64,000 nucleotides of DNA, from positions 330,242 to 394,241 of the forward strand of contig NZ_CADIJO010000004.1 in assembly GCF_902859705.1 (NCBI RefSeq), read 5' to 3'. Under the pieces are notes generated by a model. That model ran no database searches, had not been told where the DNA came from, and saw only the letters and a program-made list of their open reading frames with translations. The stretch is from Achromobacter deleyi (GTDB lineage: Bacteria; Pseudomonadota; Gammaproteobacteria; Burkholderiales; Burkholderiaceae_B). This document shows, piece by piece, positions 17,207-26,218 of the stretch. Made by a program: the position numbers and the translations under genes. Position 1 is the stretch's first letter; each line of letters starts with the position of its first letter.

Positions 17207-18166
17207 CTACTTCAGCAGACCCACTTCCTTGTAGAACTTCTCGGCGCCCGGATGGAACGGAATGCCCGCGCCCTTGACCGCGTTATCGCGCGTGATGAGC
17301 TTGCCCTTGGCGTGGCCCGAATCCAGCGTCTTGCGGGTGGCGTCGCTGTACAGCGCCTTGGTGACCTCGTACACGGTCTGCTCGGGGATCTTGGCCGACG
17401 TGACCATCTGCGCGTTGACCGAGATGGTCTTCACCTCGGGCACGTTCTGGTACGTGTTGGCGGCAATCACGTCAGGCGTGAAGAATTCCTGCTTGGCCCG
17501 CAGCGCGTCGATTTCCGGCCCCACCAGCGGCACCAATTCGATGCCGCCGGTGGACGCCAGTTCGGCAATGGCGCCGGCGGGGGCGCCGCCCACGAAGAAG
17601 AACGCGTCCAGCCCGCCGTCCTTGAGCTTGTCGCCCGCCTGGTTGGGCTTGAGGTATTCGGCCTTGATGTCCTTGTCGGTCAGGCCGTAGGCGCCCAGGA
17701 TCAGGCGCACGTCGACCAGCGTGCCCGAACCGGGCTCGTCCATCGACACGCGCTTGCCCTTCAGGTCGGCCACGCCCTTGATGCCCGCGCCCTTGCGCGT
17801 CACCAGGTGGATGCTTTCCGGATACAGCGTGGCGATCAAGCGCAGGTCTTGCGCTTTGGGCTTGCCTTCGAACGTACCGGTGCCGCTATAGGCCCAGAAC
17901 GCCACGTCGGATTGCGTGAAGCCGGCTTCGAACGAGCCGCCGATGATGCCGTTGATGTTGGCGACTGAGCCGTTGGACGCCACCGCGGTGGCGATCAGCT
18001 TGCCCGGCTGCGACACCGCGTTGCCGATGATGCCGCCGATGGGGTAGTAGGTGCCGGCGGTGCCGCCGGTGCCGATGCGGAAGAACTGCTGCGCCTGCGC
18101 CGCGCCGGCCGCGGCCGTCAGGGACAGCGCCAGGGCCAGGGTGGTGATCCAGCTTTTTGATTTCAT
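17207..18166 (-). CDS. TAXI family TRAP transporter substrate-binding protein
   Basis: This 319-residue periplasmic receptor has a Sec signal peptide ending near AGAAQAQ. The mature N-terminus FRIGTGGTAGTYYPIGG is the hallmark of the TAXI (TRAP-associated extracytoplasmic immunogenic) family, which binds substrates such as glutamate or other dicarboxylates in characterised members. It pairs with the fused permease downstream. The ATG at 18166 is preceded by a good SD sequence, GGAGAAG. The divergent neighbour is a D-amino acid-type PLP enzyme, hinting that the cargo may be related to an amino acid. Confidence 0.92.
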   Translation of the reverse strand: MKSKSWITTLALALSLTAAAGAAQAQQFFRIGTGGTAGTYYPIGGIIGNAVSQPGKLIATAVASNGSVANINGIIGGSFEAGFTQSDVAFWAYSGTGTFEGKPKAQDLRLIATLYPESIHLVTRKGAGIKGVADLKGKRVSMDEPGSGTLVDVRLILGAYGLTDKDIKAEYLKPNQAGDKLKDGGLDAFFFVGGAPAGAIAELASTGGIELVPLVGPEIDALRAKQEFFTPDVIAANTYQNVPEVKTISVNAQMVTSAKIPEQTVYEVTKALYSDATRKTLDSGHAKGKLITRDNAVKGAGIPFHPGAEKFYKEVGLLK

Positions 18167-18391
18167 GCGAGCTTCTCCAGGGTTCGATAAGGGGCATGCT
18201 TTGTGCTGCGTTGCCATTTCGTGACCTGGCCCCTCTATCGAGCAAAAGGCCCGCTTGTCGCGGGCCCGCCGTGAGGGGCTCTATTTGTGGTGAAATTCTG
18301 GCATGGCGGCACCCCCCAGCCAATGCTTGCAGGGCTATCGTTTACCTGGGGGTGGCGACTTCTCTCGCACAGCAGAAAACGGAGTTTCCAG

Positions 18392-19531
18392 ATGTCCCAG
18401 GAAGTCATACGCGGCATCGCGCTGCCCCCGCCCGCCCAGGTGGGCGACCCCTTGGCCAGCGTCGATACGCCCAGCCTGGTGCTCGACCTGGCCGCGTTCG
18501 AGGCCAACCTGCGCGCCATGCAGGCCTGGGCCGACCGCCACGAGGTCGCGCTGCGCCCGCATGCCAAGGCCCACAAATGCCCCGAAATCGCCCTGCGCCA
18601 ACTGGCGCTGGGCGCGCGCGGCATCTGCTGCCAGAAAGTCAGCGAGGCCTTGCCCTTCGTGGCTGCCGGCATCCGCGACATCCACATCAGCAACGAAGTC
18701 GTCGGCCCCGCCAAGCTGAAACTGCTGGCCCAGTCGGCGCGCGTGGCCAAGATCAGCGTCTGTGTCGACAACGCTGCCAACCTGGCGCAGATCTCGCAAG
18801 CCATGGCCGCGGCCGGCGCGCAGGTCGACGTGCTGGTAGAAGTGGACGTCGGCCAGGGCCGCTGCGGCGTCGCGGACGACGCCACCGTGCTGGCGCTGGC
18901 GCAACAGGCACGGGCGCTGCCGGGCGTGGAATTCGCCGGCCTGCAGGCCTATCACGGGTCGGTGCAGCATTTCCGCACCCGCCAGGAACGCGCCGAGGTC
19001 TGCCGCCAGGCCGCGCGCATCGCTGCGTCATACCAGCTGCTGCTGCGTGAAAGCGGCATCGCCTGCGACACCATCACGGGCGGCGGCACCGGCAGCGCCG
19101 AATTCGACGCCGCCAGCGGCGTCTTCACCGAATTGCAGGCCGGGTCGTACGCGTTCATGGACGGCGACTACGGCGCCAATGAATGGGACGGCCCGCTCAC
19201 CTTCAAGAACAGCCTCTTCGTGCTGTCCACCGTGATGAGCACGCCCGCGCCCGACCGCGTCATCCTGGACGCAGGCTTGAAATCCACCACTGCCGAATGC
19301 GGCCCGCCTGCAATCCACGGCGCGCCGGGCCTGAAGTACGCGGCCATCAACGACGAGCACGGCGTGGTGCGCGTCGCCGAAGGCACGCAGCCCCCCGCGC
19401 TGGGCGACACACTGCTGCTGGTGCCGTCGCACGTCGACCCCACCTTCAACCTGCACGACGGCCTGGTGGTGGTTCGCGACGGCATCGTGCAAGACATCTG
19501 GGAAATCTCGGCGCGCGGCTTCTCGCGCTGA
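18392..19531 (+). CDS. DSD1 family PLP-dependent enzyme (D-serine dehydratase / D-threonine aldolase-like)
   Basis: This 379-residue protein is an alanine-racemase-fold PLP enzyme of the DSD1 / D-threonine aldolase group, which acts on D-3-hydroxy amino acids and also needs a metal. The PLP lysine is K59 in RPHAKAHKC. GGGTGS in the second half fits phosphate binding, and the C-terminal block with VPSHVDPTFNLHDG carries the His/metal ligands. The ATG at 18392 has GGAG nine bases upstream. It may be followed in the same transcript by an uncharacterised gene 20 bases downstream. Exact substrate (D-Thr, D-Ser or hydroxyaspartate) cannot be told from sequence. Confidence 0.9.
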   Translation: MSQEVIRGIALPPPAQVGDPLASVDTPSLVLDLAAFEANLRAMQAWADRHEVALRPHAKAHKCPEIALRQLALGARGICCQKVSEALPFVAAGIRDIHISNEVVGPAKLKLLAQSARVAKISVCVDNAANLAQISQAMAAAGAQVDVLVEVDVGQGRCGVADDATVLALAQQARALPGVEFAGLQAYHGSVQHFRTRQERAEVCRQAARIAASYQLLLRESGIACDTITGGGTGSAEFDAASGVFTELQAGSYAFMDGDYGANEWDGPLTFKNSLFVLSTVMSTPAPDRVILDAGLKSTTAECGPPAIHGAPGLKYAAINDEHGVVRVAEGTQPPALGDTLLLVPSHVDPTFNLHDGLVVVRDGIVQDIWEISARGFSR

Positions 19532-19551
19532 TACCGGCCTGGCAGATCGTG

Positions 19552-20922
19552 ATGGAGCCGTTGTCCTTCGACTGGAAAGCGCCGCTGCCGGAGCTGCTGG
19601 GCACACTGCGGCAGGCGTATGCCACGCGCTACCCGGCCCTGGCCGCCGCGCGGCTGGATGTGCTGTGCGCCGCGTTGCGCGATGACGGCGCCGACCATTA
19701 CCTGCCCCTGCTGGGCCAGGACCTCGAAGCGCTGGGCCTGGCGCTGATCGAGCAGGACGAAGGCGACGACGGCATTCATCTGCTGATCGTGCCGTTGGCC
19801 GACGCCCGCGACACCGTGGCACGAATCATCGGGCAAGGCGGGCAAGCCGTGCGGCGTCGGCAGGACGGCGCACAGCAGGGCGCCCAGGCCGCGCTGCCCC
19901 TTCCCGCATCCGGCCCGCTAGCCCGGACCAGCGACTATCTGGACCTGTCTCAATGCGTTCCGCTGGCGCCGGGTTGGGCCTGCGTGGCCAATCGTGACAC
20001 GGCAACGCCGGAGTTGATGGATCTGCGCGACTGGCCAACCTTGCATGCCGTTGCCGGCAAGTTCCAGCCGCGTCGCGGCTTGCTGGCGTCGGCGGTGGCC
20101 GCGAATGGCGTGCATGCATGGATCGAACAAGGCCCCGACGGCATCGCCAGCACGCCCTACGCCCACTTGCTGCGTGCGCGGCAGGTCGATGGCGTGTCAC
20201 CCGACCGGCCCGGCATCGCGCTGCCGCCGCGTGCGTCGCAGGCGCAACGCCGCACGCCGGAATTCAGCCTGGGCTTTGCGGGCGATGATCTGCTGCTGGT
20301 CGACCGCGGCATGGTGTTCGCGTATCAGGCTTTCGCCACGCAGGACGACCCGGCCACGATCGAGCCCACGCTGCGTTACACCGCGCCGCCGCAACGGCGC
20401 CCCGTCAGCGACCGCTCGGCCGTGATACCGCTGGCAGACGGGCGTCTCTGCGTGTTGTGCCGGGGCCAGCTGCTGCTTTGGCGCGACGGCCAATTGCAGC
20501 CCTTGGCATGGCGCTATCCCGATATCGCATCCGGGGATATCTCGTACCCCGTGGCCTGTGGTGACGCCAGCCTCGCGTGGCTCGAAGACGATACGCTTTG
20601 CCACGCGAACCTGGATGCCCTGGCCGTAAGCCGGCAGCAGCCCCAACACCTGCCCTGCGGCGGCATGACCTTGCAGCCGTTGCCGCAGGGCTGGCTGCTG
20701 CTGGGCCATTGGCATGCGCCCCATCGCAGCCTGGACCTGGGTCAGCTATGGCATCTTGAATCCGGCCAGGTCCTGCGCATCCGCCATGGCGCGCTTGACC
20801 TGGACAGCGGCATCCAGCGTGTCTTCATCCTGCCGGATGGCGAGGTGGTGGCAGGCGGGCAACAGCGTCACGTGCGCCTGGGCCAATTCGATGCCCTGCC
20901 GGGCCGGCTGTCAGCCGCCTGA
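19552..20922 (+). CDS. hypothetical protein
   Basis: This 456-residue protein was not recognised with confidence. The N-terminal 110 residues are helical and acidic (LGTLRQAYATRYPALAAARLD, DDGADHYLPLLGQ, EQDEGDDGIHLLIV), a style seen in DUF6630-like domains, but this is only an impression. After a short basic linker, residues 130-456 show recurring Trp/Gly/Asp-rich strands such as LLLWRDGQLQPLAWRYPD that could be blades of a beta-propeller. There is no signal peptide or membrane segment. It starts 20 bases after the DSD1 gene on the same strand, so cotranscription is likely. Base composition fits the host. Confidence 0.7.
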   Translation: MEPLSFDWKAPLPELLGTLRQAYATRYPALAAARLDVLCAALRDDGADHYLPLLGQDLEALGLALIEQDEGDDGIHLLIVPLADARDTVARIIGQGGQAVRRRQDGAQQGAQAALPLPASGPLARTSDYLDLSQCVPLAPGWACVANRDTATPELMDLRDWPTLHAVAGKFQPRRGLLASAVAANGVHAWIEQGPDGIASTPYAHLLRARQVDGVSPDRPGIALPPRASQAQRRTPEFSLGFAGDDLLLVDRGMVFAYQAFATQDDPATIEPTLRYTAPPQRRPVSDRSAVIPLADGRLCVLCRGQLLLWRDGQLQPLAWRYPDIASGDISYPVACGDASLAWLEDDTLCHANLDALAVSRQQPQHLPCGGMTLQPLPQGWLLLGHWHAPHRSLDLGQLWHLESGQVLRIRHGALDLDSGIQRVFILPDGEVVAGGQQRHVRLGQFDALPGRLSAA

Positions 20923-20941
20923 GCCGCACCCCCCAGGCACC

Positions 20942-21679
20942 CTATCGCGCCAGATCCGTCATCCCCAGAAACTGCCGCAGTTCCGGCGTGGCCGGCGACG
21001 TGAACAGTTCTTCGGGCGGGCCGATCTCGTGCACCTTGCCCTGGTGCATGAACACCACGCGGTCGCAGACCTCGCGCGCAAAGCGCATTTCGTGCGTCAC
21101 CATCAGCAGCGTCATGCCGTCGGCAGCCAGCTCGCGCACCACCGCCAGCACCTCGTTGACCAGCTCCGGGTCCAGCGCCGACGTGATTTCATCGCACAGC
21201 AGCGCCAGCGGCTGCATCGCCAGCGCGCGGGCAATCGCCACGCGTTGCTGCTGCCCGCCCGACAATTCCTCGGGCCAGGCATCGAACTTGTGGCCCAGCC
21301 CCACGCGCGTCAGCATGGCGCGCGCCAGGTCCGCCGCCTGCGCTTCCGGCAGCCGCTTGGCCACCATCGGCGACAGCATCACGTTGCGTCCCACCGTCAG
21401 GTGCGGAAACAGGTTGAACTGCTGAAAGATCATGCCCACCTTGAGCCGCAAGGCGCGCAACCGCAGTTCGTCATCGCCCAGCTGGGCGTCGGCCACCATG
21501 ATGGCGCCGCTGTCGATCTGTTCCAGCCCGTTCACGCAGCGCAGCAGCGTGCTCTTGCCCGAGCCGCTCTTGCCGATGATGGCGATCACCTCGCCGGGCT
21601 CTACGCGCAACGTCACCCCTTTCAGGACTTCGTTGTCGCCGAACTTCTTGCGGACGTCTTCAAGGGCGATGAGGGGCAT
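20942..21679 (-). CDS. polar amino acid ABC transporter ATP-binding protein
   Basis: This 245-residue ATPase belongs to the GlnQ/HisP group that energises polar amino acid uptake. Walker A is GKSGSGKST, the Q-loop is in MIFQQFNLFPHLT, the signature is LSGGQQQRVAIARAL, Walker B is ALLCDEITSALD, and the H-loop is in LMVTHEMRFA. The ATG at 21679 lies inside the end of the upstream permease gene (20-base overlap). It is the last gene of a receptor-permease-permease-ATPase operon and converges on the hypothetical gene. Confidence 0.93.
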   Translation of the reverse strand: MPLIALEDVRKKFGDNEVLKGVTLRVEPGEVIAIIGKSGSGKSTLLRCVNGLEQIDSGAIMVADAQLGDDELRLRALRLKVGMIFQQFNLFPHLTVGRNVMLSPMVAKRLPEAQAADLARAMLTRVGLGHKFDAWPEELSGGQQQRVAIARALAMQPLALLCDEITSALDPELVNEVLAVVRELAADGMTLLMVTHEMRFAREVCDRVVFMHQGKVHEIGPPEELFTSPATPELRQFLGMTDLAR

Positions 21680-22316
21680 GCAACTTCCTTTCCAGCAAAA
21701 GGCTGAGGCGCGACAGGGGCCAGCACAGCGCAAAGTAGATGAGCGCGGCGCAGGCATAGACGGTGAAGGGGCTGAAGGTGGCGTTGGTGATCACCGTGCT
21801 GGCCTTGGACAGCTCGGTGAAGCCGATGATCGAGGTCAGCGCCGTGCTCTTGACGATCTGCACGGCAAAGCCGACGGTAGGCGCAACACCGATGCGCAGC
21901 GCCTGCGGCAGCACCACGTAGCGCATCTGCTGCACGTAGCCCAGCGCCAGGCTGGCCGAGGCCTCCCACTGCCCTTTCGGAATCGCCTCGACGCAGCCGC
22001 GCCAGATCTCGGCCAGAAAGGCCCCCGACCACAGCGTCAGCGCCGCGCCCGCGGCCAGCCACGGCGGCACCTCGATGCCCGCCAGCGACAGCCCGAAGAA
22101 CGCCAGGAACAGCTGCATCAACAGCGGCGTGCCCTGAAAAAGCTCGATGTAGGCCCAGCTGATGCGCCGCATCAGCGTCACGCGCGACGTGCGCATCATC
22201 AGCGCCAGCGACCCCATCAGCGCGCCGCCCACGAACGCCACCAGCGACAGCACGACGGTCCAGCGCGCGGCCAGCAGCAGGTTGCGGACAATGTCCCAGG
22301 TTGAAAACTCGATCAT
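21660..22316 (-). CDS. amino acid ABC transporter permease (HisM/GlnP type)
   Basis: This 218-residue membrane protein has about five hydrophobic segments and the family signature ELFQGTPLLMQLF (residues ~58-70). The coupling region EASASLALGYVQQMRYVVLPQALR follows near residues 118-141. It overlaps the upstream permease stop by four bases (ATGA) and the ATPase start by 20 bases. The two permease genes probably form a heterodimer. Confidence 0.92.
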   Translation of the reverse strand: MIEFSTWDIVRNLLLAARWTVVLSLVAFVGGALMGSLALMMRTSRVTLMRRISWAYIELFQGTPLLMQLFLAFFGLSLAGIEVPPWLAAGAALTLWSGAFLAEIWRGCVEAIPKGQWEASASLALGYVQQMRYVVLPQALRIGVAPTVGFAVQIVKSTALTSIIGFTELSKASTVITNATFSPFTVYACAALIYFALCWPLSRLSLLLERKLHAPHRP

Positions 22317-22981
22317 CGCGCCGCCTTGCGAAACAGCCGTCTGCCGGTCATGCGCAGCAATTGGCGCAGCAGCACCGACAACGCCAGGTAGATGCCGGTG
22401 GTGACGAAATAGACTTCGAACGCGCGAAAATTGCGCGACTGAATGAAGTTCGCCGCAAACGTCAGGTCTTCAGCCGCGATCTGCGAACACACTGCCGACC
22501 CCAGCATCACGATCACGATCTGCGACGACAGCGCCGGCCAGATGCGCGCCAGCGCGGGTTTCAGCACGATGTGCCGGAACACCTGCCAGCGCGTCATCGC
22601 CAGGCTAGCACCGGCCTCGTACTGGCCCTTGGGCGTGGCATCGATGCCCGCGCGGATGATCTCGGCGCTGTACGCGCCCAGGTTCAGCGCCATCGCCAGG
22701 CAGGCCGCTTGCATCTCGCCCAGCTGGATGCCCAGCGACGGCAGGCCAAAGAACACGAAGAACAGCTGAATCAGGAAAGGCGTGTTGCGCACCGCCTCTA
22801 CATACGCCGTCACCGGCGCGCGCAGCCAGCGCGGGCCCTGCGTGCGCGCCCAGGCGCAGCCGATGCCCAGCGCCACACCGGCCACGGCGCCAAAGGCGAT
22901 CAGCTCGACCGTCACGCCGATGCCCTTGATGAGCACCGGCGTGTAGTCCAGCACGGAAGCGAAGTCGAATTGGTAAGCCAT
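22313..22981 (-). CDS. amino acid ABC transporter permease (HisQ/GlnP type)
   Basis: This 222-residue membrane protein is the partner permease. It carries the His/Glu/Gln/Arg/opine family signature EAVRNTPFLIQLFFVFFGLP (residues ~62-81) and the coupling block EAGASLAMTRWQVFRHIVLKPAL. It starts at an ATG 27 bases after the receptor gene stop and overlaps the next gene by four bases, which suggests coupled translation. Confidence 0.92.
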   Translation of the reverse strand: MAYQFDFASVLDYTPVLIKGIGVTVELIAFGAVAGVALGIGCAWARTQGPRWLRAPVTAYVEAVRNTPFLIQLFFVFFGLPSLGIQLGEMQAACLAMALNLGAYSAEIIRAGIDATPKGQYEAGASLAMTRWQVFRHIVLKPALARIWPALSSQIVIVMLGSAVCSQIAAEDLTFAANFIQSRNFRAFEVYFVTTGIYLALSVLLRQLLRMTGRRLFRKAAR

Positions 22982-23008
22982 CAGGGCGCCCCGGCGCTCG
23001 CGCCTGCC

Positions 23009-23791
23009 TTACAGATCCTTGGGCAGGTCGGCGCCCAGCCACTTCTTCGAGATCGCCGCCAGCGAACCGTCGCGCTTGGCGCCCGCCAGAATCTCGTTGA
23101 CCTTGGCGCGCAACTTCGGCTCGTCCTTGTTCAGGCCGATGTAGCAGGGCGAATCCTTGATCAGGAACTTGGTCTCGGGCTTCTTGGGCGGGTTGCGCGC
23201 CAGGATGGCGGCGGCCACCACGTTGCCCGTCGCAATCAGCGGCACCTGGCCCGACAGAAAGGCCGTGATGGTGCCGTTGTTGTCTTCATAGCGCTTGAGC
23301 GTGGCCGTGGGCGGCGCAATCTTGGTCAGCTCGATGTCTTCCACCGCGCCGCGCGTCACGCCAATCGTCTTGCCGGCCAGGTCCGCGGCCGACGCCACCT
23401 TCAGGTCGGCCGGGCCGAACACGCCATTGAAGAACGGCGCATACGCGTCCGAGAAGTCGATCGCCTTCTCGCGTTCCGGATTCTTGCCCAGGCTGGAAAT
23501 CACCAGGTCCACCTTGCGCGTCTGCAAATACGGCACCCGGTTGGCGCTGGTCACCGGCACCAGTTCCAGCTTCACGCCCAGCTGCTTGGCGATCAGCGCG
23601 GCGGTATCGATGTCGTAGCCCAGCGGCTTCATGTCCGAGCCCACCGACCCGAACGGCGGAAAGTCCTGCGGCACGGCGATCTTGATGGTGCCGCTCTTGA
23701 CGATGTCGTCCAGCGTGTCGGCATGCGAAAGCGGCGCGGCCAACAGGCTGGCGGCGGCGCAAAGGGACAGCAACAGGGTTCTACGCTTCAT
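23009..23791 (-). CDS. polar amino acid ABC transporter substrate-binding protein
   Basis: This 260-residue protein is a family 3 (SBP_bac_3) periplasmic receptor. The signal peptide covers about residues 1-24 (MKRRTLLLSLC to LSHA). The mature part has the usual opening IKIAVPQDFPPFGSVG and the two-lobe pattern, with the ligand Asp in VDLVISSLGKNPEREKAIDFS. The ATG at 23791 has the SD GGAGAG. It is the first gene of the importer operon and is divergent from a TetR-type gene, with palindromic operators in the gap. The amino acid bound is unknown. Confidence 0.92.
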   Translation of the reverse strand: MKRRTLLLSLCAAASLLAAPLSHADTLDDIVKSGTIKIAVPQDFPPFGSVGSDMKPLGYDIDTAALIAKQLGVKLELVPVTSANRVPYLQTRKVDLVISSLGKNPEREKAIDFSDAYAPFFNGVFGPADLKVASAADLAGKTIGVTRGAVEDIELTKIAPPTATLKRYEDNNGTITAFLSGQVPLIATGNVVAAAILARNPPKKPETKFLIKDSPCYIGLNKDEPKLRAKVNEILAGAKRDGSLAAISKKWLGADLPKDL

Positions 23792-24013
23792 GAGGAACTC
23801 TCCAGGGCGCGCCGTCCCCGGACGGGGTTCGGCGTTGCACACCAATTCGGTATACAAAACTGGAAAAGCAAGTTCCGTGCCATTTCGGCGCTGCCGTGGA
23901 CGGCATGAAGCAGGCTCCCGGATACGCACCAGTGTGGTGCCCGCTGCGTCGTCACGGCGCATCGTGCGCACTGGAATGGCACCGACGCCGGGCAGCCCGG
24001 TTTTCAGTACAAA

Positions 24014-24054
24014 CCAACCATAATGGTTGGAAAAATACCAATTTGGTTTAATAT
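24014..24054. promoter_or_regulatory. two palindromic operator candidates overlapping a promoter
   Basis: CCAACCATAATGGTTGG (24014-24030) is a perfect palindrome with 8-base arms. ACCAATTTGGT (24037-24047) is a second one with 5-base arms; both share the CCAA/TTGG ends. A plus-strand promoter TTGGAA (24027-24032), 16-base spacer, TAATAT (24049-24054) overlaps them. The gap between the divergent importer and TetR genes is 589 bp (23792-24380), unusually long, and AT-rich here. The TetR protein encoded downstream is the natural candidate to bind. The rest of the gap shows no convincing gene. Confidence 0.6.
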
Positions 24055-24380
24055 GGCCAGGCACGCCCCGTTCTGGGAATGTGCCTGGCCCGGGATGCAG
24101 ACCGCGGGCCGGATTGTTCGAACGACCAGGAACCCGCATTGACCCGTTCCCGCATCCCGTCCGCCCGGCCGCGCCCTGCCCGCAGGTTTGGCGCGGCCCG
24201 TCACCCTGGATCCTTGAAGATGGCCCTTGCGCTCGCGCTACTCCTTGGTCTGGCCGCCTACCTGTGCCTGGCAGAGCCGCCACCCCGCGTGGTGCCCTTC
24301 TTCGGCATCATGTCGGCGCTGCCCCGCACAGCGCTATAGGGCCGCATCAGGCAAAATGCGCCGTACCGGAAGAATCGACC

Positions 24381-24956
24381 ATGCCTAAACCCACCAAATC
24401 CGAAATAGACGCCGAGATCCTCGACCGTGCCGCCGGCCTCTTCGCCCGCCACGGTTTTGCGCACACCTCGCTGCAGCAGATCGCCGACGCCGTGAACTAC
24501 TCCAAGGCCGGCCTGCTGCACCACTACCCCAGCAAACAGGCCATCTACGAAGCGGCGCTCAAGACCGGTTCGGACCACATGCAGGCCCTGCTGGAAAGCG
24601 TCCAGGACATCCCCGTCGGCATCGAACGAGACCGCGCCGTGGTCGAAGCCTCGGTCGACTTCACCTACGACTGGCCCGGCCTGTCCGCCCTGGCCAACCG
24701 TTTGTCCGACCAGGGTGCCGACGTCGAACCCGAACTGATCAAGATCGGCGTCACCTTGTACGCCGCACTGGGCATCGACATGGCCAACCTGGAACTGGAA
24801 CGCGTGGTCCGCGTCACCAGCGCCTTCTGTGGCCTGGGCATCGCCGCCCTCACGGCCGCGCGCATGGACGTCAAACGTGAATGGCGCGGCCATATCATCG
24901 CGTCCGCCATGGATGCGCTGGGCCACACAGCAAAAAGCGCCCGCAAGGGGCGCTGA
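24381..24956 (+). CDS. TetR/AcrR family transcriptional regulator
   Basis: This 191-residue regulator has a TetR-type N-terminal DNA-binding domain (about residues 8-55) with the helix-turn-helix TSLQQIADAVNYSKAGLLHH and then YPSKQAIYEAAL. The C-terminal ligand/dimer domain is not assignable to a specific inducer. The start is the ATG at 24381, giving the usual length; the frame is open upstream but runs through the promoter region. It likely controls itself and the divergent amino acid importer through the palindromes near 24014-24047. Confidence 0.9.
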   Translation: MPKPTKSEIDAEILDRAAGLFARHGFAHTSLQQIADAVNYSKAGLLHHYPSKQAIYEAALKTGSDHMQALLESVQDIPVGIERDRAVVEASVDFTYDWPGLSALANRLSDQGADVEPELIKIGVTLYAALGIDMANLELERVVRVTSAFCGLGIAALTAARMDVKREWRGHIIASAMDALGHTAKSARKGR

Positions 24957-25040
24957 TCGGCAAACGGGTCGGCGGGGCTGGGATTGCATGCCAGACCCGC
25001 GACGCTGGCGGGCCTGTCATCACCGAGATTCAGCGGCCGA

Positions 25041-26006
25041 TCAATCCACCTGCGCGCCGGACTGCTTCACCGCCTTGCCCCACTTGTCGACCTCGCCGGC
25101 AATGAACGTGCCGGTGGCCTCGGGCGTCAGCGGCATCGGTTCTGCGCCGCGATCACGGAAGAACTTCTGCATTTCCGGCGTGCTCAGCACATGGCCGATC
25201 TGCTGGCTGAGATAGCCCGTCACCGCCGGCGGCGTGCCGCGCGGGGCCAGCACCGACGCCCAGCCAATCGCCTCAAAACCCGGATAACCGCTTTCCGCCA
25301 CCGTCGGCACGTCCGGCAGCTGCGGCAGGCGCTTGGCCGTCGTCACCGCCAGCGCCACCGCCTTCTTGCTTTGCACGTGCGGCAGGCCCGCCGTCACCGA
25401 ATCCACCATCAGCGGCACCTGGTGCCCCAGGAAATCCGCCTGCGCCGGGCCGCTGCCCTTGTACGGAATGTGGCGGATATCGATATTGGCCGCCGCCTTG
25501 AACATCTCGGCCGACAGATGCTGCGTGCCGCCGATCCCCGCGCTGGCGTAGGCCAGCTCGCCCGGATTGGCGCGCGCCTGCGTCACCAGTTGCTTGAGCG
25601 ACGTAATGCCCGATGCCGGCGTCGCCAGGAACATCAGCGGCACCGAAAACACCCCCGACACCGGCGCGAAATCGTTCGTCAGGCTGTAGTTGATGGTCTT
25701 GTACAGCGTCTGGTTCACCGCCGCGGCAGAGCCCGCGATCACCAGCGTGTAGCCGTCCGGCGTCGCGCGCGCGGCCTGCTCCATGCCGATATTGCTGCCG
25801 GCACCTGCGCGGTTTTCCACCACGATGGGCTGCTTCAGCGCCGTGCCCAGCTTTTCGGCCAGGGCGCGGGCAAAAATGTCGGTGGCCTGCCCCGGCGGGA
25901 AAGGCACGATCAGGCGGATGGGACGGTCGGGATACTCGGCATGCGCCGCGGTCGCGGCCGCGGCCAGCACCAGGCCGGCAGCGAGACTGGAAAGAATTCT
26001 TGTCAT
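25041..26006 (-). CDS. Bug family tripartite tricarboxylate transporter substrate-binding protein
   Basis: This 321-residue periplasmic receptor of the Bug/TctC family has a signal peptide ending near ATAAHA. The mature start [23 protein letters not shown] and the block [27 protein letters not shown] are family hallmarks. These receptors bind small carboxylates or related molecules. There is no TctAB permease nearby, which is common for the many orphan Bug receptors in Bordetella and Achromobacter. It converges with the TetR gene and is divergent from the aminotransferase. Confidence 0.92.
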   Translation of the reverse strand: MTRILSSLAAGLVLAAAATAAHAEYPDRPIRLIVPFPPGQATDIFARALAEKLGTALKQPIVVENRAGAGSNIGMEQAARATPDGYTLVIAGSAAAVNQTLYKTINYSLTNDFAPVSGVFSVPLMFLATPASGITSLKQLVTQARANPGELAYASAGIGGTQHLSAEMFKAAANIDIRHIPYKGSGPAQADFLGHQVPLMVDSVTAGLPHVQSKKAVALAVTTAKRLPQLPDVPTVAESGYPGFEAIGWASVLAPRGTPPAVTGYLSQQIGHVLSTPEMQKFFRDRGAEPMPLTPEATGTFIAGEVDKWGKAVKQSGAQVD

Positions 26007-26218
26007 GATCGGTCAGTAAAAAGCGACAGAAGGCGCCGCGCAGGGCCGCGCCTGTTGCATAAAATAGAGAGCCCCGCGCTGGCGGCCCTTTTGGGGCGGC
26101 CCTGGGGCGGATCGGCTGGGGGTGCGTCACGATAGCATTCCCCCGCCGGTGCTAAATTCACCTTTTAGCGTTTCCCACCCTTTTTCAACCCCTGTTCTCT
26201 CATTCCGCAGGAACCGCC

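Noticed and set aside
14972..17968. Very long open frame on the plus strand (998 codons)
   Set aside because: It is a shadow of the TRAP permease and TAXI receptor genes and shows only low-complexity His/Arg/Gln-rich sequence.
24079..24339. Small plus-strand frame with a hydrophobic segment (LALLLGLAAYLCLAE)
   Set aside because: It follows a plausible promoter and could be a small membrane protein, but there is no SD and no family resemblance, so support is too weak.
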